DNA of 64,000 nucleotides, from the NCBI RefSeq assembly GCF_030063135.1, contig NZ_JASISO010000025.1, positions 53,798 through 117,797 on the forward strand. The letters run 5' to 3'. Below the pieces are notes generated by a model. The model was not told the origin of the DNA. It saw nothing but the letters and a program-made list of their open reading frames with translations, and searched no databases. The translations under genes were made by a program, and so were the position numbers. This stretch comes from Streptomyces sp. G-G2. GTDB taxonomy: Bacteria; Actinomycetota; Actinomycetes; Streptomycetales; Streptomycetaceae. Positions 1 through 11,300 of the stretch are shown here, one piece after another (positions within the stretch are counted from its first letter, which is position 1; the number at the start of each line of letters is the position of its first letter).

Positions 1-1414
1 TCGGTGCCCCCGTCTTCAGCGACAAAGCGTATGAAGTCGGGCACCCCGTATTGATGTTGTGTACCAAGATCGGGACGCCGCCCGCCACGACGTAGTACGT
101 GTGCAGGCTATTGATGGTGAGGTCGTACGTGGTGGCGTTCGCGTGGTACAGGCGGACCGAGGTGACTTGCGCAGAGCCTGTGGCGGTCTGAAGGACGTCA
201 CCGGGGTGGAGGTCCTGGGCATCTACGAAGGAGGACTGTGTCTGGTCGTAGAAGGGGTGGTGGTAAGTGGTGGTGAGGGTGCTGCCATGGGTGGTGACGT
301 CGCCGACATCGGCAACGAGTGCGCTGGCGCTGCTGTCAGGGGAGGTTCCGAGAACGGTGGCGAAGGCCATCACGGATGCGGCCAGCCCCAGTGCGGCCTT
401 GTGCAGGGTCCGGGCCTTCGACGCCTGATGCGATGTTGAAGGGCTGCTGGTGTTCTCGGTGGTGGGGGCGATGGTCAGGTCGACGAAGTCGTGGTCGGTG
501 GTGGTGACGATGACCTTGTCGACCTTGTGGGTCTGGGGCTCGTCCTTGCCGGGCACGGCGTTCTTGATCTCGTCGCCCGCTTTGACCTGATCGATCGGCT
601 TGGCCGTGCCGTCGGCCATCAGTACAGGGGTGGACCCGGTGAAACTGTGCGGCGCCGACCCTCCGATCGGACAGCTCCCGCCGGCGCCCTCCTCCACAGG
701 TCCGCTCTCGTCGGCGCCCTTTGAGGACCGGCCCTTTACCGCGGCTGCACCGGTGAAGAGCATTCCGCCTGCCGCGCCTCCGATGGCGCCGTCCTCCGCG
801 CCGCTGATGGCGGCGTTTGCAGCTCCTGACCATGAGCAGCTGGCGGAGCAGGTGAGGCCGTAGTCGGCGGCGCCCGTTGCGCCTCCGGATATGCCGCCTA
901 CTGCGGCTCCTTCGAGGGTGTTGGTGACGAGTTTGGGCAGTATTTTGCCGATGGCGGCTTCGGCGAGTTTGCCTCCGAGTGCTCCGCCGAGTGCTCCTCC
1001 GATGGCACCGCCGACGGCTCCGAGGAGGATCGCGCCGCCGAAGGCCTTCGCTGAGCAGGCTCCGCTTTGGCCGTCCATGCACTTGAAGCCCTGGTCGATG
1101 GCTCCGCCGACTTCGCCGGCGAGTGCGCCGCATGCTGCGGCTCCTACGACGGCTCCGACGCCGCCGGTGGCTGCGCCGATGGCGACCTCGCATCCGAGGA
1201 AGACGGCGGTGCTGGCTGCGAACGAGGCGATGGCCGCGGCGTGGTTCTGGAAGAAGGTGGTGCTGGTGTTCACCGCTACGGCAGCGGCCTGGTAGGTGGT
1301 GGTGACGACCTTAACGGAGTCGCGAATGCCGCTGGTGACAGCCGCGGTTGTGGCGTGCCATCTCTGGGTGACTTTTGCTCGGATGGGCCGGTAGGCATCT
1401 TGAACCGTTCTGAA
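1..1414 (-). pseudogene. Orphan pre-toxin/HINT cassette of an RHS polymorphic toxin (partial, no start)
   Basis: This minus-strand frame repeats the pre-toxin and HINT part of the large RHS toxin at about 2720-4070, with only substitutions and in-frame indels (for example one codon lost near 648 and three lost near 842). Homology begins at about 1399 with residues DAYRPIRA and runs through the glycine-rich segment and HINT motifs to LHTYYVVAG and LVHN near position 58. A TGA at 1415-1417, a few codons upstream of the homology edge, closes the frame, and no start or ribosome site is visible, so it is probably not translated alone. After LVHN the sequence diverges from the full toxin (INTGCPTS...) and leaves the window, so a different toxin tip is expected. 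This is the usual organisation of orphan toxin modules that recombine with the full-length gene; activity is an inference. Confidence 0.8.
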
Positions 1415-2051
1415 TCAGCGCGCGAGCGGTGCCGGGCCGACGATGCTGCCCGCCAGGCAGCGGATCCGCTGGCGCACAGCCCGCCAGCAGCTCCGTGCCT
1501 TCGCACGTAAGACCGCGGCGCCGAAGCGAAACGACGGCCGCCGTGGCCGCGGGGGCCGGTCCGGCGGCCACGCTTCAGCTGCCCCTGCACCGCAGCGACT
1601 TCGTCCGCCGTCCAACTGCGCCACAGGCCCCAGGGCGTTAAACCATCCGGGCCCGGGGAGCTCCGGGTTCGAAACAGGCAGTGAGCTCGACGGCGAGATG
1701 CTCCACCAGCAGCAGGAAATCCTCGGACAGCGAATGCAGGTTATCCTGCCGCTGACCGATTCCCCGGCTTGGATCTCGTCGAAGAAGGAGTGGCGGAAGG
1801 CAGTGTGACCGGTTCCGCCACTGGCGATAGCGGGTCGGTGCTATCACTGTTGATGCCGGTAATTGAGGTGGCGTAGGCAGCCGGGACGGTCGCGGTGGCG
1901 GTACGCCGATTGTTGCGACGGCAACAGAGGCAAGAGCGCCTCACCCAGGTAGCCATACACCCTTCTACCAGCGCTCCCGTTCCGGCCTCCGCAAAGCCGA
2001 AGCCGCCCACTGCTGACAGTGGACGGCATTCGACGGACGCAGTCGGAAGCC
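1415..2051. other. Intergenic spacer between immunity gene and orphan cassette
   Basis: About 640 bases with no convincing gene. Open frames exist on both strands but lack ribosome sites and recognisable protein features. The minus-strand frame ending at 1638 (DNLHSLSEDFLLLVEHLAVE) has a protein-like patch and could be a decayed gene or immunity remnant; I cannot identify it. Confidence 0.4.
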
Positions 2052-2312
2052 TTACTCTCCGATGTTCAGTTCATCGACCTGCTCGATCCGATCCGGCGGC
2101 AGCCCGAGAGCCTCACCGAGCTCGTGAATCAGCTCGATCTCGGCCGAGGTGAGCGACTCCTCTTCATCGGACAGCACATCACAAAGACTCTGCAGTCCGA
2201 TCTCGGCCTCGTCCACACGGATGTAGGTAAGTAGATCTTCCACCACGGGAGCGGGAACGTGACCGGAGAGCATGGCGGCCAGCTCTCGCAGCCTGTCATT
2301 GATCATCAACAT
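2052..2312 (-). CDS. MafI-type immunity protein for the EndoU toxin
   Basis: A small acidic, helical protein of 86 residues starting MLMINDRLRELAAML and ending QVDELNIGE. Its ATG lies inside the end of the toxin gene (ATGTTGA overlap), so the two are translationally coupled. Position directly after a polymorphic toxin, small size and high acidity are hallmarks of immunity proteins. The pattern of the N-terminal helix and the later SAEIELIHELGEALGL segment resembles MafI-family immunity proteins, which in Neisseria accompany MafB toxins with EndoU tips, matching the tip seen here. It should bind the tip in the cytoplasm of the producer and its siblings. A longer open frame reaches 2378, but the overlap start is the natural one. 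Confidence 0.75.
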   Translation of the reverse strand: MLMINDRLRELAAMLSGHVPAPVVEDLLTYIRVDEAEIGLQSLCDVLSDEEESLTSAEIELIHELGEALGLPPDRIEQVDELNIGE

Positions 2313-5300
2313 GCTCCATGGTCCGGGAAGGCGGAGACAATTCCCCGGCCAGCTGGTTCCATCGCCACGCGGATGCACACTCCATCACGCACCCCAAAAA
2401 CCTTGAACATTGCCGGATTTCCTCTCCGCGTCAACCACGCGCCGCCAGGCCCGCCTCCTTCCCAGCGTGAATTCGGGTCAGTCGCAATGTCGGACACATG
2501 TTCCATGATGTCGTCAGCGGACCAGCTCGACGGGAAGACCGTTTTGCCCGGGTTACCTGGCGCCATGTGGCCGCCGCTCCACTGTCCGTTCCTCCCTAGG
2601 CCGCCGCGGAGGATGTGAGATGTCGCCTGTTCGCTCGCCAGGTTGATGCGCCCGGGTGAGGGCTGCAGGGTCGCATCGCTGGCGCTACCCGTGCTGTCGA
2701 CCGTGAAGCGCGCAGTTCCGCAGTTGTGGACCAGAACTGCAGTCGCACCTGCCAGCACATAATACGTGTGGAGGCCATCGACGGTCAGGTCATAGGTCGT
2801 GGTGTTGGCATGGTAAAGCCGCACCACCGTGACTTGGGCGGTGCCGGTGGGGGTTCTAAGGACGTCGCCGGGACGGAGGTCCTGGGCGTCTACGAAGGAG
2901 GACTGGGTCTGGTCGTAGAAGGGGTGGTGGTAGGTCGTGGTGAGAGTGGCGCCGTGGGTCGTGACGTCGCTGGCGCCGGCAGCGACGATGCTGGCGTTTC
3001 CGTCAGGGGAGCTTCCGAGAACGGCGGCGAAGGCCGCCACGGATGCCGCCAACCCCAGTGCGCCCCTGTGTAGTACCCGGGCCTTCGACGACTGATCCGG
3101 CGTTGAAGGGGTGCTGGCGTTCTCAGTGTTGGGGACGATGGTCAGGTCGACGAAGTCGTGGTCGGTGGTGGTGACGATGACCTTGTCGACCTTGTGGGTC
3201 TGGGCATCGTCCTTGCCAGGTGCGGCGTTCTCTACTTCGTCGCCCGCTTTGACCTGATCGATCGGTTTGGCCGTGCCGTCGGCCATCAGTACTGGGGTGG
3301 ACCCGGTGAAACTGTGCGGCGGCGCCGACCCTTCGATCGGACAGCTCCCGCCGGCGCCCTCCTCCACAGGTCCGCTTTCGTCGGCGCCCTTGGAGGACCG
3401 GCCCTTTGCTGCGGCTGCACCGGTGAAGAGTATTCCGCCTGCGGCGCCGCCGATGGCGCCGTCCTCCGCGCCGCTGATGGCGGCGTTTGCGGCTCCCGAC
3501 CATGAGCAGCCTGCTGAGGTGTCGGAGCAGGTGAGGCCGTAGTCGGCGGCGCCCGTTGCGCCGCCGGATATGCCGCCTACTGCGGCTCCTTCGAGGGTGT
3601 TGGTGACGAGTTTGGGCAGTATTTTGCCGATGGCGGCTTCGGCGAGTTTGCCTCCGAGTGCTCCTCCGAGTGCTCCTCCGATGGCGCCGCCGACGGCTCC
3701 GAGGAGGATCGCGCCGCCGAAGGCCTTCGCTGAGCAGGCTCCGCTTTGGCCGTCCATGCACTTGAAGCCCTGGTCGATGGCTCCGCCGACTTCGCCGGCG
3801 AGTGCGCCGCATGCTGCGGCTCCTACGACGGCTCCGACGCCGCCGGTGGCTGCGCCGATGGCGACCTCGCATCCGAGGAAGACGGCGGTGCTGGCTGCGA
3901 AGGAGGCGATGGCTGCGGCGTGGTTCTGGAAGAAGGTGGTAGTGGTATTCACCGCTACGGCTGCGGCCTGATAGGTGGTGGTGACGACTGCGACGGATTC
4001 GCGAGCTCGGCTGGTGACGTATGCGGTTGTTTCGTGCCACTTTTGGGTGACGGTTGCGCGGATGGGTCGGTAGGCATCGGCCAGCTGGCGTTTGAGACGA
4101 TTGAGGTAGGCCATGGTGTCGTCGTATGCGTCAACGGTCGCGTGCCAGGCGCTGGCAGCCCAGTTGTATGCGCTGTTCAATTGGGTGGAGGCCCAGTTGG
4201 CGACAGTGTGATACGCGCCGGTGGCCGCCTTGACGGTGCTGTGCCACTCCTTGGAGACCCAGTGTGCGGCGTCTCCGAACCAGCTGTGGCCGCTTGGGTC
4301 GGTGCGGTTGAGGGGGTTGTCGTCGACGTAGACGAACGGGTTGGCCGCGACGGAGTTCGGTGCCGGGTCCAGGGACACGGTGTCCTTGTTCATGAACCGT
4401 CCGACGCCCGGGTCGTACCAGCGGGCGGCCATGTTCACCTGGCCGGTGCTGTTGTCGGTCCATCCGCTCTGGTAGCCAAGGCTGCCTGCGGGGGTGTTGG
4501 TGGTGGCGGTGGGGTTGCCCAGTGGGTCGTAGCTCCGGGATGCGGAGAGGGTGGGCGACGCGGCAGTGAAGTTGCCGACCACGTCACCGTGCTGGTCGTT
4601 GTAGGCGAGTGCGGAAGTGGCGGGGCCGCCTGCGATGGTGCCGATGCCCAGGAGGGAGCCGCCCGGGGTGCGGGTGTAGGTGTTGACGCCGTCGGAGGCG
4701 ACGCTGTTGTCAGCGCCGCTGTAGGCGAAGGTGGTGGTGGCGCCAGTGCCGGCAGTGCTGGTGATGACGCGGTCCAGGGCGTCACTGAGGTAGGTCTGGG
4801 TGCCTTGGGTGACCTGACGGTCGAAGGCGTCTGAACTGGACGTGATCGGCGTGGCGCCGCTGGTTTTCCGGGTGACGGTTCCGCGGGCCGAGTAGGTGTA
4901 GGTGTTGATGCCGTCGCCGGTGAGTTGGTTGCGGGCATCGTAGGTGTACACGTTTGCGCCGGACTGGATGCGGTTGCCCGAGGTGTCGTAGCCGTATGCG
5001 GTGGTTGCGGTGCCGTTGTTCCAGGAGGTGAGGCGGTTGGCCCAGTCGTAGGTGTAGGTGTTGGAGGCGGCTCCGGCCAGGCCGGTGGTCGTCTTGGATG
5101 TCTCGTTGTCGTTGCCGTCGTACCCGTAGGCGATGGAGGCCACGGAAGCGCCTGCGCTGGTTTTGAGGCTGTCGCCGGTCAGTCTGTGCAGGTGGTCGTA
5201 GGTGTAGGAGCGGGTGTTTCCCGTGCCGTACTGAATCGTGCTCGGCTGGGAGAGGGTGTTGTAGCTGTAGGTGAGTTTGGTGGTGGTGGCCGCGTCGGTG

Positions 5301-8300
5301 ATGGTGGCGAGCCGGTCGGCGTTGTCGTAGGTGTAGGCCGTGGTGCCGGAGGCGTCGGTGCGGGCGGTGGGCAGGCCGTCGTTGTTGAAGGCGAAGGAGC
5401 TGGTTCCGCCGCTGCCGCTCACGCTGAGTGGCTGGCTGCGGTCGTTGTAGGTGAGGGTCTCGTTTGTGGCTCGGAGCGTGGTGTCGATCGCCGCGGTGTT
5501 GGCGGTGAGCAGACGGTTGTCTTTGTCGTAGGTGAAGCTGCGGCTGGCGGTGGCGGCTTCGGCGCCGGTGCCGTCCCGCGAGGTGATGTTGCCGAGGTTG
5601 TCGTAGCCGACCGTGACCTTTACGCCGCCCGGTGAGGTTTGGGTGACCGGGCGTCCGGCGGCGTCGTAGGTGGTGGTCTGGGTGGAGTCCGCAGCGGTGG
5701 TGTAGCTGTAGGTCGATGTGGTCACCGACGGCTGGATGGTTGATTCGGGCAGGTTCCACGCGTTGTAGGTGGAGTAGGTGCTGTTGCCGCGGCCGTCGGT
5801 GAAGCGGGTGCGCTGCCCGGAGGCGTCGTAGCCGAAGGACGTGGTGATCGAGTGGGTGGCGTCGACCGGTTGCACCTCGCCGGTCAGCAGTCCGGTGGCG
5901 TCACGGGTGAAGGTGGCAGTGTGCTGGTTGGCGTCGGTGGCGGACATGGTGCGGCCCATGGCGTCATAGGTCGCCGATTTACTGGAGAGGACGGTGGTGC
6001 CGTCGGTGTCGAGTGACTGGATGGTCAGCGGGTCACCGAGCTGGTCGAGGGTGACCTTGCTCTTGGTGCCGTCGGGCAGGGTCGTTATGGTCTTGCGGCC
6101 CTGGAGGTCGTAGGTGTAGCGGGTGGTGTTTCCCGCGCCGTCGGTGACCTGGGTCTGTTCGCCGACCTTGTCGTACCCGTAGGAGGCGGTGACACCGTTG
6201 TGGGTTGTGGTGGAGGCCAGGAAGGCTCCGCCCGGGTTGATGGCGCTCGCTGCGTAGGAGTTGGTTGTGGTGATGGCGGACGGCGCCGGGAACCGCTCCA
6301 GAATGGTGCTGGTCACCTTCCGGCCCAGGTAGTCGTACGTGGCCTGGGTCTGGATCCCGGCAGGGTCGGTGGCGGCGAGGGCCTGGCCGTTCGGGTCGAA
6401 CAGGGTGTGGCTGACGCCGTTGTTGGCGTCGGTGACCTGGGATGTGTCACCCAGTTGGTCATAGAGGTAGGACGTGGTGTGGGTCAGAGGGTCGGTGACC
6501 TTGGTGAGATTGCCTGCCTTGTCGTATGTCAGGCTCGTGCTGGCACCGGTGATCGGCGTACCGCCGCCAGGGGGGGTGTACGAGGGCAGGGTCTGCCCGG
6601 CCTTTCGGCCCGAAGCGTCGTAGGCGGTCGTGACGGTGTTTCCGTTGGGGTCCTGGGTTTCGGTCTGATCGCCGAAGGTGTCGTAGCCGACCAGGGCCGT
6701 CGGGTGTACCAAGCTTGCGGGGCCGCCGTTGGGTTCGGCGTTGACGGCCGGGGCGCTGGTGACGGTGAGGTGGCCGGCCTCGTCGTAGGTGTAGTTGGTG
6801 GTGTTGGTGTTGGGGTCCGTCATGCTCGTGGGCAGACCGCGCTGGTCGAGCTTCCAGGTGCTGGTGGCCTCCGTGCTGGAAGCGGTCGTGCCGCCGGAGC
6901 GGCCGGCGCCGTAGAGGGTGGCGACGTCCGCTGCTGTGAGAGCCCGGCTGTATGCCTGGACATTGCCGATCTGGCCGTTGTGGGTGTTCCCGGACAGGTA
7001 TCCGCCGCCGGCCAGTTTGGCGTTGCCGATGGTCAGGGGTCCGTTTGCGTTCCAGGGGCTGGTGTTCGTCGCGGTGCCCGCCAGGACACCGTTGACGTAC
7101 AGGCTCATGGTGCTGGTGGCGGAGTTGAAGACACCGACGAGGTGCGTCCAGGTGTTCAGTGCAGGGGCGGTTGGAGCTGTCGCCATGGCATAGGTGAGGC
7201 CGCTGGTCGCATCCGCACTCGGAGACTGGAACATCCATTTGCCGAAGTTCGGCGCGTACTGGAGGAAGAACGCTCCGTGGTTGGTGCCGCCCTGGGCAAC
7301 GATCGTGCGGAAGTTGCTGGTGTCCGCGAGGTTGGCCCAGGCCGAGACGGTGTACGACGCCGCTGTGTTGAGGACCGGCCCGTTGGTGGAGATCCCGCCG
7401 GTGGTGCCGTTGAAGGCTGCCGCTCCGTCCGTCCAGGACACCGGCCCGGTGCTCGAGGCGGTGTTTCCTGTGCCCGAGGCGTCAGTAGCGGTCGTGCCGG
7501 ACGTTTGGTTCAGCGGCCACCATCCGGCCGGGTGTCCGGCCGCGTCCTCTTGCAACGTGCGGCTCGTTACGTTGCCCATCGGGTCGAACGTCGTTTTGGT
7601 GGTGTGGCTGGCACCGCTCGCATCGGTGAGGGTGCTGGTGGCGGGCTTGTCATCGGGGGTGAAGGACACGGTGGTCGTGCGGTTTACCCCGTCCGGGTCC
7701 ACGGTGGTGGAGGTGGGCCTGCTGGCGGCGTCCAGGGTGGACTTGGTGACGGTTGCGCCGTTGTTGGTCGCCTGCTGGACAACGTTCCCGGCCGCGTCGT
7801 AGCTGTTGGACTGCTGGACGAAGGTTTTCGTGCCGGTGGAGTCGACGCGGGTGACGGTCGCGCTCAGGTTGTTGTCGGTGTAGGTGTAGGCGGTGGAGTT
7901 GCCCATCGCGTCGGTGACGGACTGCAGCCGGCCGGCCGGGTCGTAGGCGCGAGAGGTGGTCACCAGGTCCTGGGCCGCCGACGGGTTCACCGGGTCGCCG
8001 GTGTAGCCCTTGAGGGTCTGGGTGAGCTGATGGCCATTGGGGTCGTAGGTGTACGCGGTGACGTTTCCGAGGGCGTCCTTGACGGTGGCCTGGTTGCCGT
8101 AGGCGTCGTAGGTGTAGTTCTTGATGCCGCCGGTCGCGTCCGTGGTGGTCGCGGCTTCGTCGTACGCGTTGTAGATCGTCGACACCGTGCGCGAGGCGTC
8201 GCCGCCGGTGAGGTCGGCGACGGTCTGTGACAGGACCTGCCCGTCCGCGTCGAAGACGGTGGTGGTCTGCGGCTGGTGAACAGCCCCGGTGACCCGGTTG

Positions 8301-11300
8301 GTTGCCTTCGCGTCGGTCTGCGACGTGACCCGGGACTCTCCGTCGTAGCCGAAGGAGGTGACCAAGCCCGCAGGGAAGGTGTCCGAGATCGCCGTATTGG
8401 TCAGGACACGGCCGAGATTGTCATAGGTGAATTTTGTGACCAGCCCGTTGGGATCGGTCATCGAGGCGATGTCACCGTTGCGGAAGTAGCTGATCGTGGT
8501 GGTCGCGCCGCCCGGTGAAACCGTCTTGGAGGGCAGCCCTTTGGGGGCGAACCCGCTGTCGGCAGCGGGGTTCGTGGTGCCGTCGGTGTAGGACACGAGG
8601 GTCGACCGGCCGGACGGGAAGCCCGCCACTGGCGGGGTCGTGACCTTCGTACGGTTCCCCAGGGCGTCATAGGAGTATGACGTCAGATAGGTGTTGTCGG
8701 TCGCGGAAGCGGACCGGCCGTCGCGGACGGTGTCGACCAAGTCGTTGATCGGGCTGGGAGTCAGCTGTGCGCTGGTGTCGTCCGGAAGGTATGTGGTGTA
8801 GGTGGTGGAGCACGAGTTGGCGGCCTGGTTCTGGCAGGTGGTCTTGGAGACCTCGTTGCCCCGTACGTCGTGGCCTGCGGTGCTCACATTGCCGTTCGGG
8901 TCGGTCACGGTGTGCAGATAGCCGCCGGTGTCGTACCCGTAGAACGTCTTGTTGCCGAGCCCGTCGATCTGGGCAACCATGCGGTTGCCGTTCCACAGGT
9001 CGTACTGGTATTTGACCGCCTTGCCACCAGGATCAGTGACGCTTGCGGTCTGCAGCGGTGCGAGACCGGTGGAGTTCTGCCCGGCGTTGAAGTGCGCCGA
9101 GGCATCCTGACCCGTGAGCTGCGTACGGTAGAAAGCGACCTCGGCGATCGAACCAGGGAAGTATCCGAGTTCGTTTGTCGGGTGGTTCGGCCAGTTGCCA
9201 CCGGCTTCGCCTGCTCCGATGTAGGTGTAGTTCGCAACACTGGTGAGCAGGGCGGCGGTGGTGCTGCCCGCCTTGGTTCCGTCCAGGTACAGGGCCTGGC
9301 CGCTGGTGGCTCCGGCGGCGAGCATGACGTGATGCCACTTGCCGTCGTTGATCTTCCCCGGCGAGGTCATCATGCCGCCGGTGCCGTTGGTGTCCCAGAA
9401 CTTGCCGTACAGCTTTCCGTCCGTGCCCACGTACAGGGCCGGTGTCCAGTTACCCCCGGTGGGATTGCCGCCGGTCAGGGATTGCGCCATCTGGTCGTAC
9501 AGGACGCCGCCGGCGGTGTTTCCGGCAGGCATCTTGAACCACATGTCGACCGAACCGGGCTGTGTGACGACCTGGTCTGTCGAGGGCAGCTGGATGTAGG
9601 ACGAAGTGCCGTTGAAGGAAGCCGCCGTGTTGTCGGCGAACGGTCCGGCGGCGCCGAGCGTGACGCCGTTGTAGGTCGCGGGGCCGGAGTGGATTTCGTC
9701 GTAGGCCTGCGACGCGCCCGCGGCGTCGCCGAGCCGGTGGTAGGTGGCGGGCGCTGCGCCGAGGACGGCAGCGCGGTATATCTGGCTGGATCCGGTGACG
9801 GTGGGCGTCGACATCGTCCAGGAGCCACCGTTTTCATCGGTGGCGCCGGTGACCGCAGCCGTTGCCGCGTTGTAGGTAACTGCCGAGTACGCCTTGCCGG
9901 AAGGCCGCGTGACGGAGGTCAGCAGGCTCGTCTGCTTTGTGCCGGCCTGCTGTAGAGCGGTGACGCTCGCCTGCGAAAGGGGCTTGTTGAAGAACGAGAC
10001 GTTCGCGATCGAACCGTTGAAGTACGTGCCGTAGAGCGTGCTCGAGTTCGGGTGCGGCTGGTCGGGCCACGCATCACCAAGGTAGCCGGTTCCCACGTAC
10101 ACGTGGTTGAACTGCCACGGCGCCATGTTGCCGCCGCCATCCGCGCTGTAGCCCGCGCCGGTGCCGACCTGGTTGCCGTCCAGCCACATCGTCTGCGCGG
10201 TCCACGACCCGGCGAGCGCCACGTGGTGCCACTTGCCGTCGGTCACGGCGCTGCTGGTCTTGATGGTGCTCATGTCGGTGCCGGCCCGGAGGGTGCCGTT
10301 GAGCTTTCCGTCCGTGCCCACGTACAGGACCGGAATGATGTTCCCGGAGGTCTCCGTTGCCTTGACGGCCATGTCGGAGTAGGAGAACAGCACCCCTGGC
10401 GCCTGTGTGGATGTCTTGAACCACAAGGAGACGGTCTGGGCGGTGGAGCTGCTGGCGTGCAGGTCGGGCAGCTGCACTGAGGATGACGTCCCGTTGAAGC
10501 CTGCTGCTGTCGCCGGGCTGCCCGCCCCGAGGCCGGGCTGCCCCAAAGTGACGTTGCTGTAGGTGCCGTTATCGGCGCCCTGCTGGGACAGGACGGTGCT
10601 GGCCGCTGTGGTACCGGATGACTCCGACAGGGGCCAGAAGGAGCTGGCGCCCTGGTCGAGGACCTGGCTCTGGTACGGAGATCCGGCGGTGTAGCCGTAC
10701 TGGGTGCAGTTCGTGGTGCTGGTCGGCGGACAGACCTTCGCCAGCTGGTCACCGGTGTACGTGTAGGTCCACGTGAGCGGGTTGGCCGTGGTGACCGGGT
10801 CGGTGACCACCGTCGCGACGTGCGCCCCGGACGCGCCGGCAGGAGTGGACCAGGTCAGGTGCAGGGCCCGCCCGGAAGCCGCGGAGGTGACGGTGGTGAC
10901 CTTGCCGGAGGTCAGGCTGAAGGTCTGGGCACGGCCATTGGCATCCGTGATGGAGGCGAGTGCGAAACTTCCGGATCCCAGCGCCTGCGTGAAGGCATAG
11001 GTGGTGGCATTCTTGTCGGTCAGCGAGTATCCGCCGGTGATGCTCTTGAAAGTGGCGAACCGGCCCTGCGGTGCGGTGAAGGACCCGTCGGAGTTACGGC
11101 CGTAACCGATCACTGAACCGTCCGGATACGTCACTTGGACACTGCCGACCGCACCGGCGGAGTCGTACTGCTCGGTGGCCTTCGCGTCGAACAGGCTGGA
11201 CCAGCCTGTGCCGAATGCTCCGGTCGTCCGTGAGTCGCGCGAGTTGTAGTCACGTGTCACCGTGAGCGATGGCCCCGGTGAGGAGACGTTCGCGTCGGTG

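Noticed and set aside
336..1193. Arginine-rich 285-residue frame on the minus strand
   Set aside because: It is a shadow of the orphan HINT cassette; the frame that aligns with the toxin is different.
3123..4040. Arginine-rich 305-residue minus frame inside the toxin gene
   Set aside because: Overlaps the toxin in another frame, composition typical of GC-rich shadow frames.
6200..8230. Long plus-strand frame inside the RHS repeats
   Set aside because: Antisense shadow of the repeats, Gly/Val/Arg-rich with no domain pattern.
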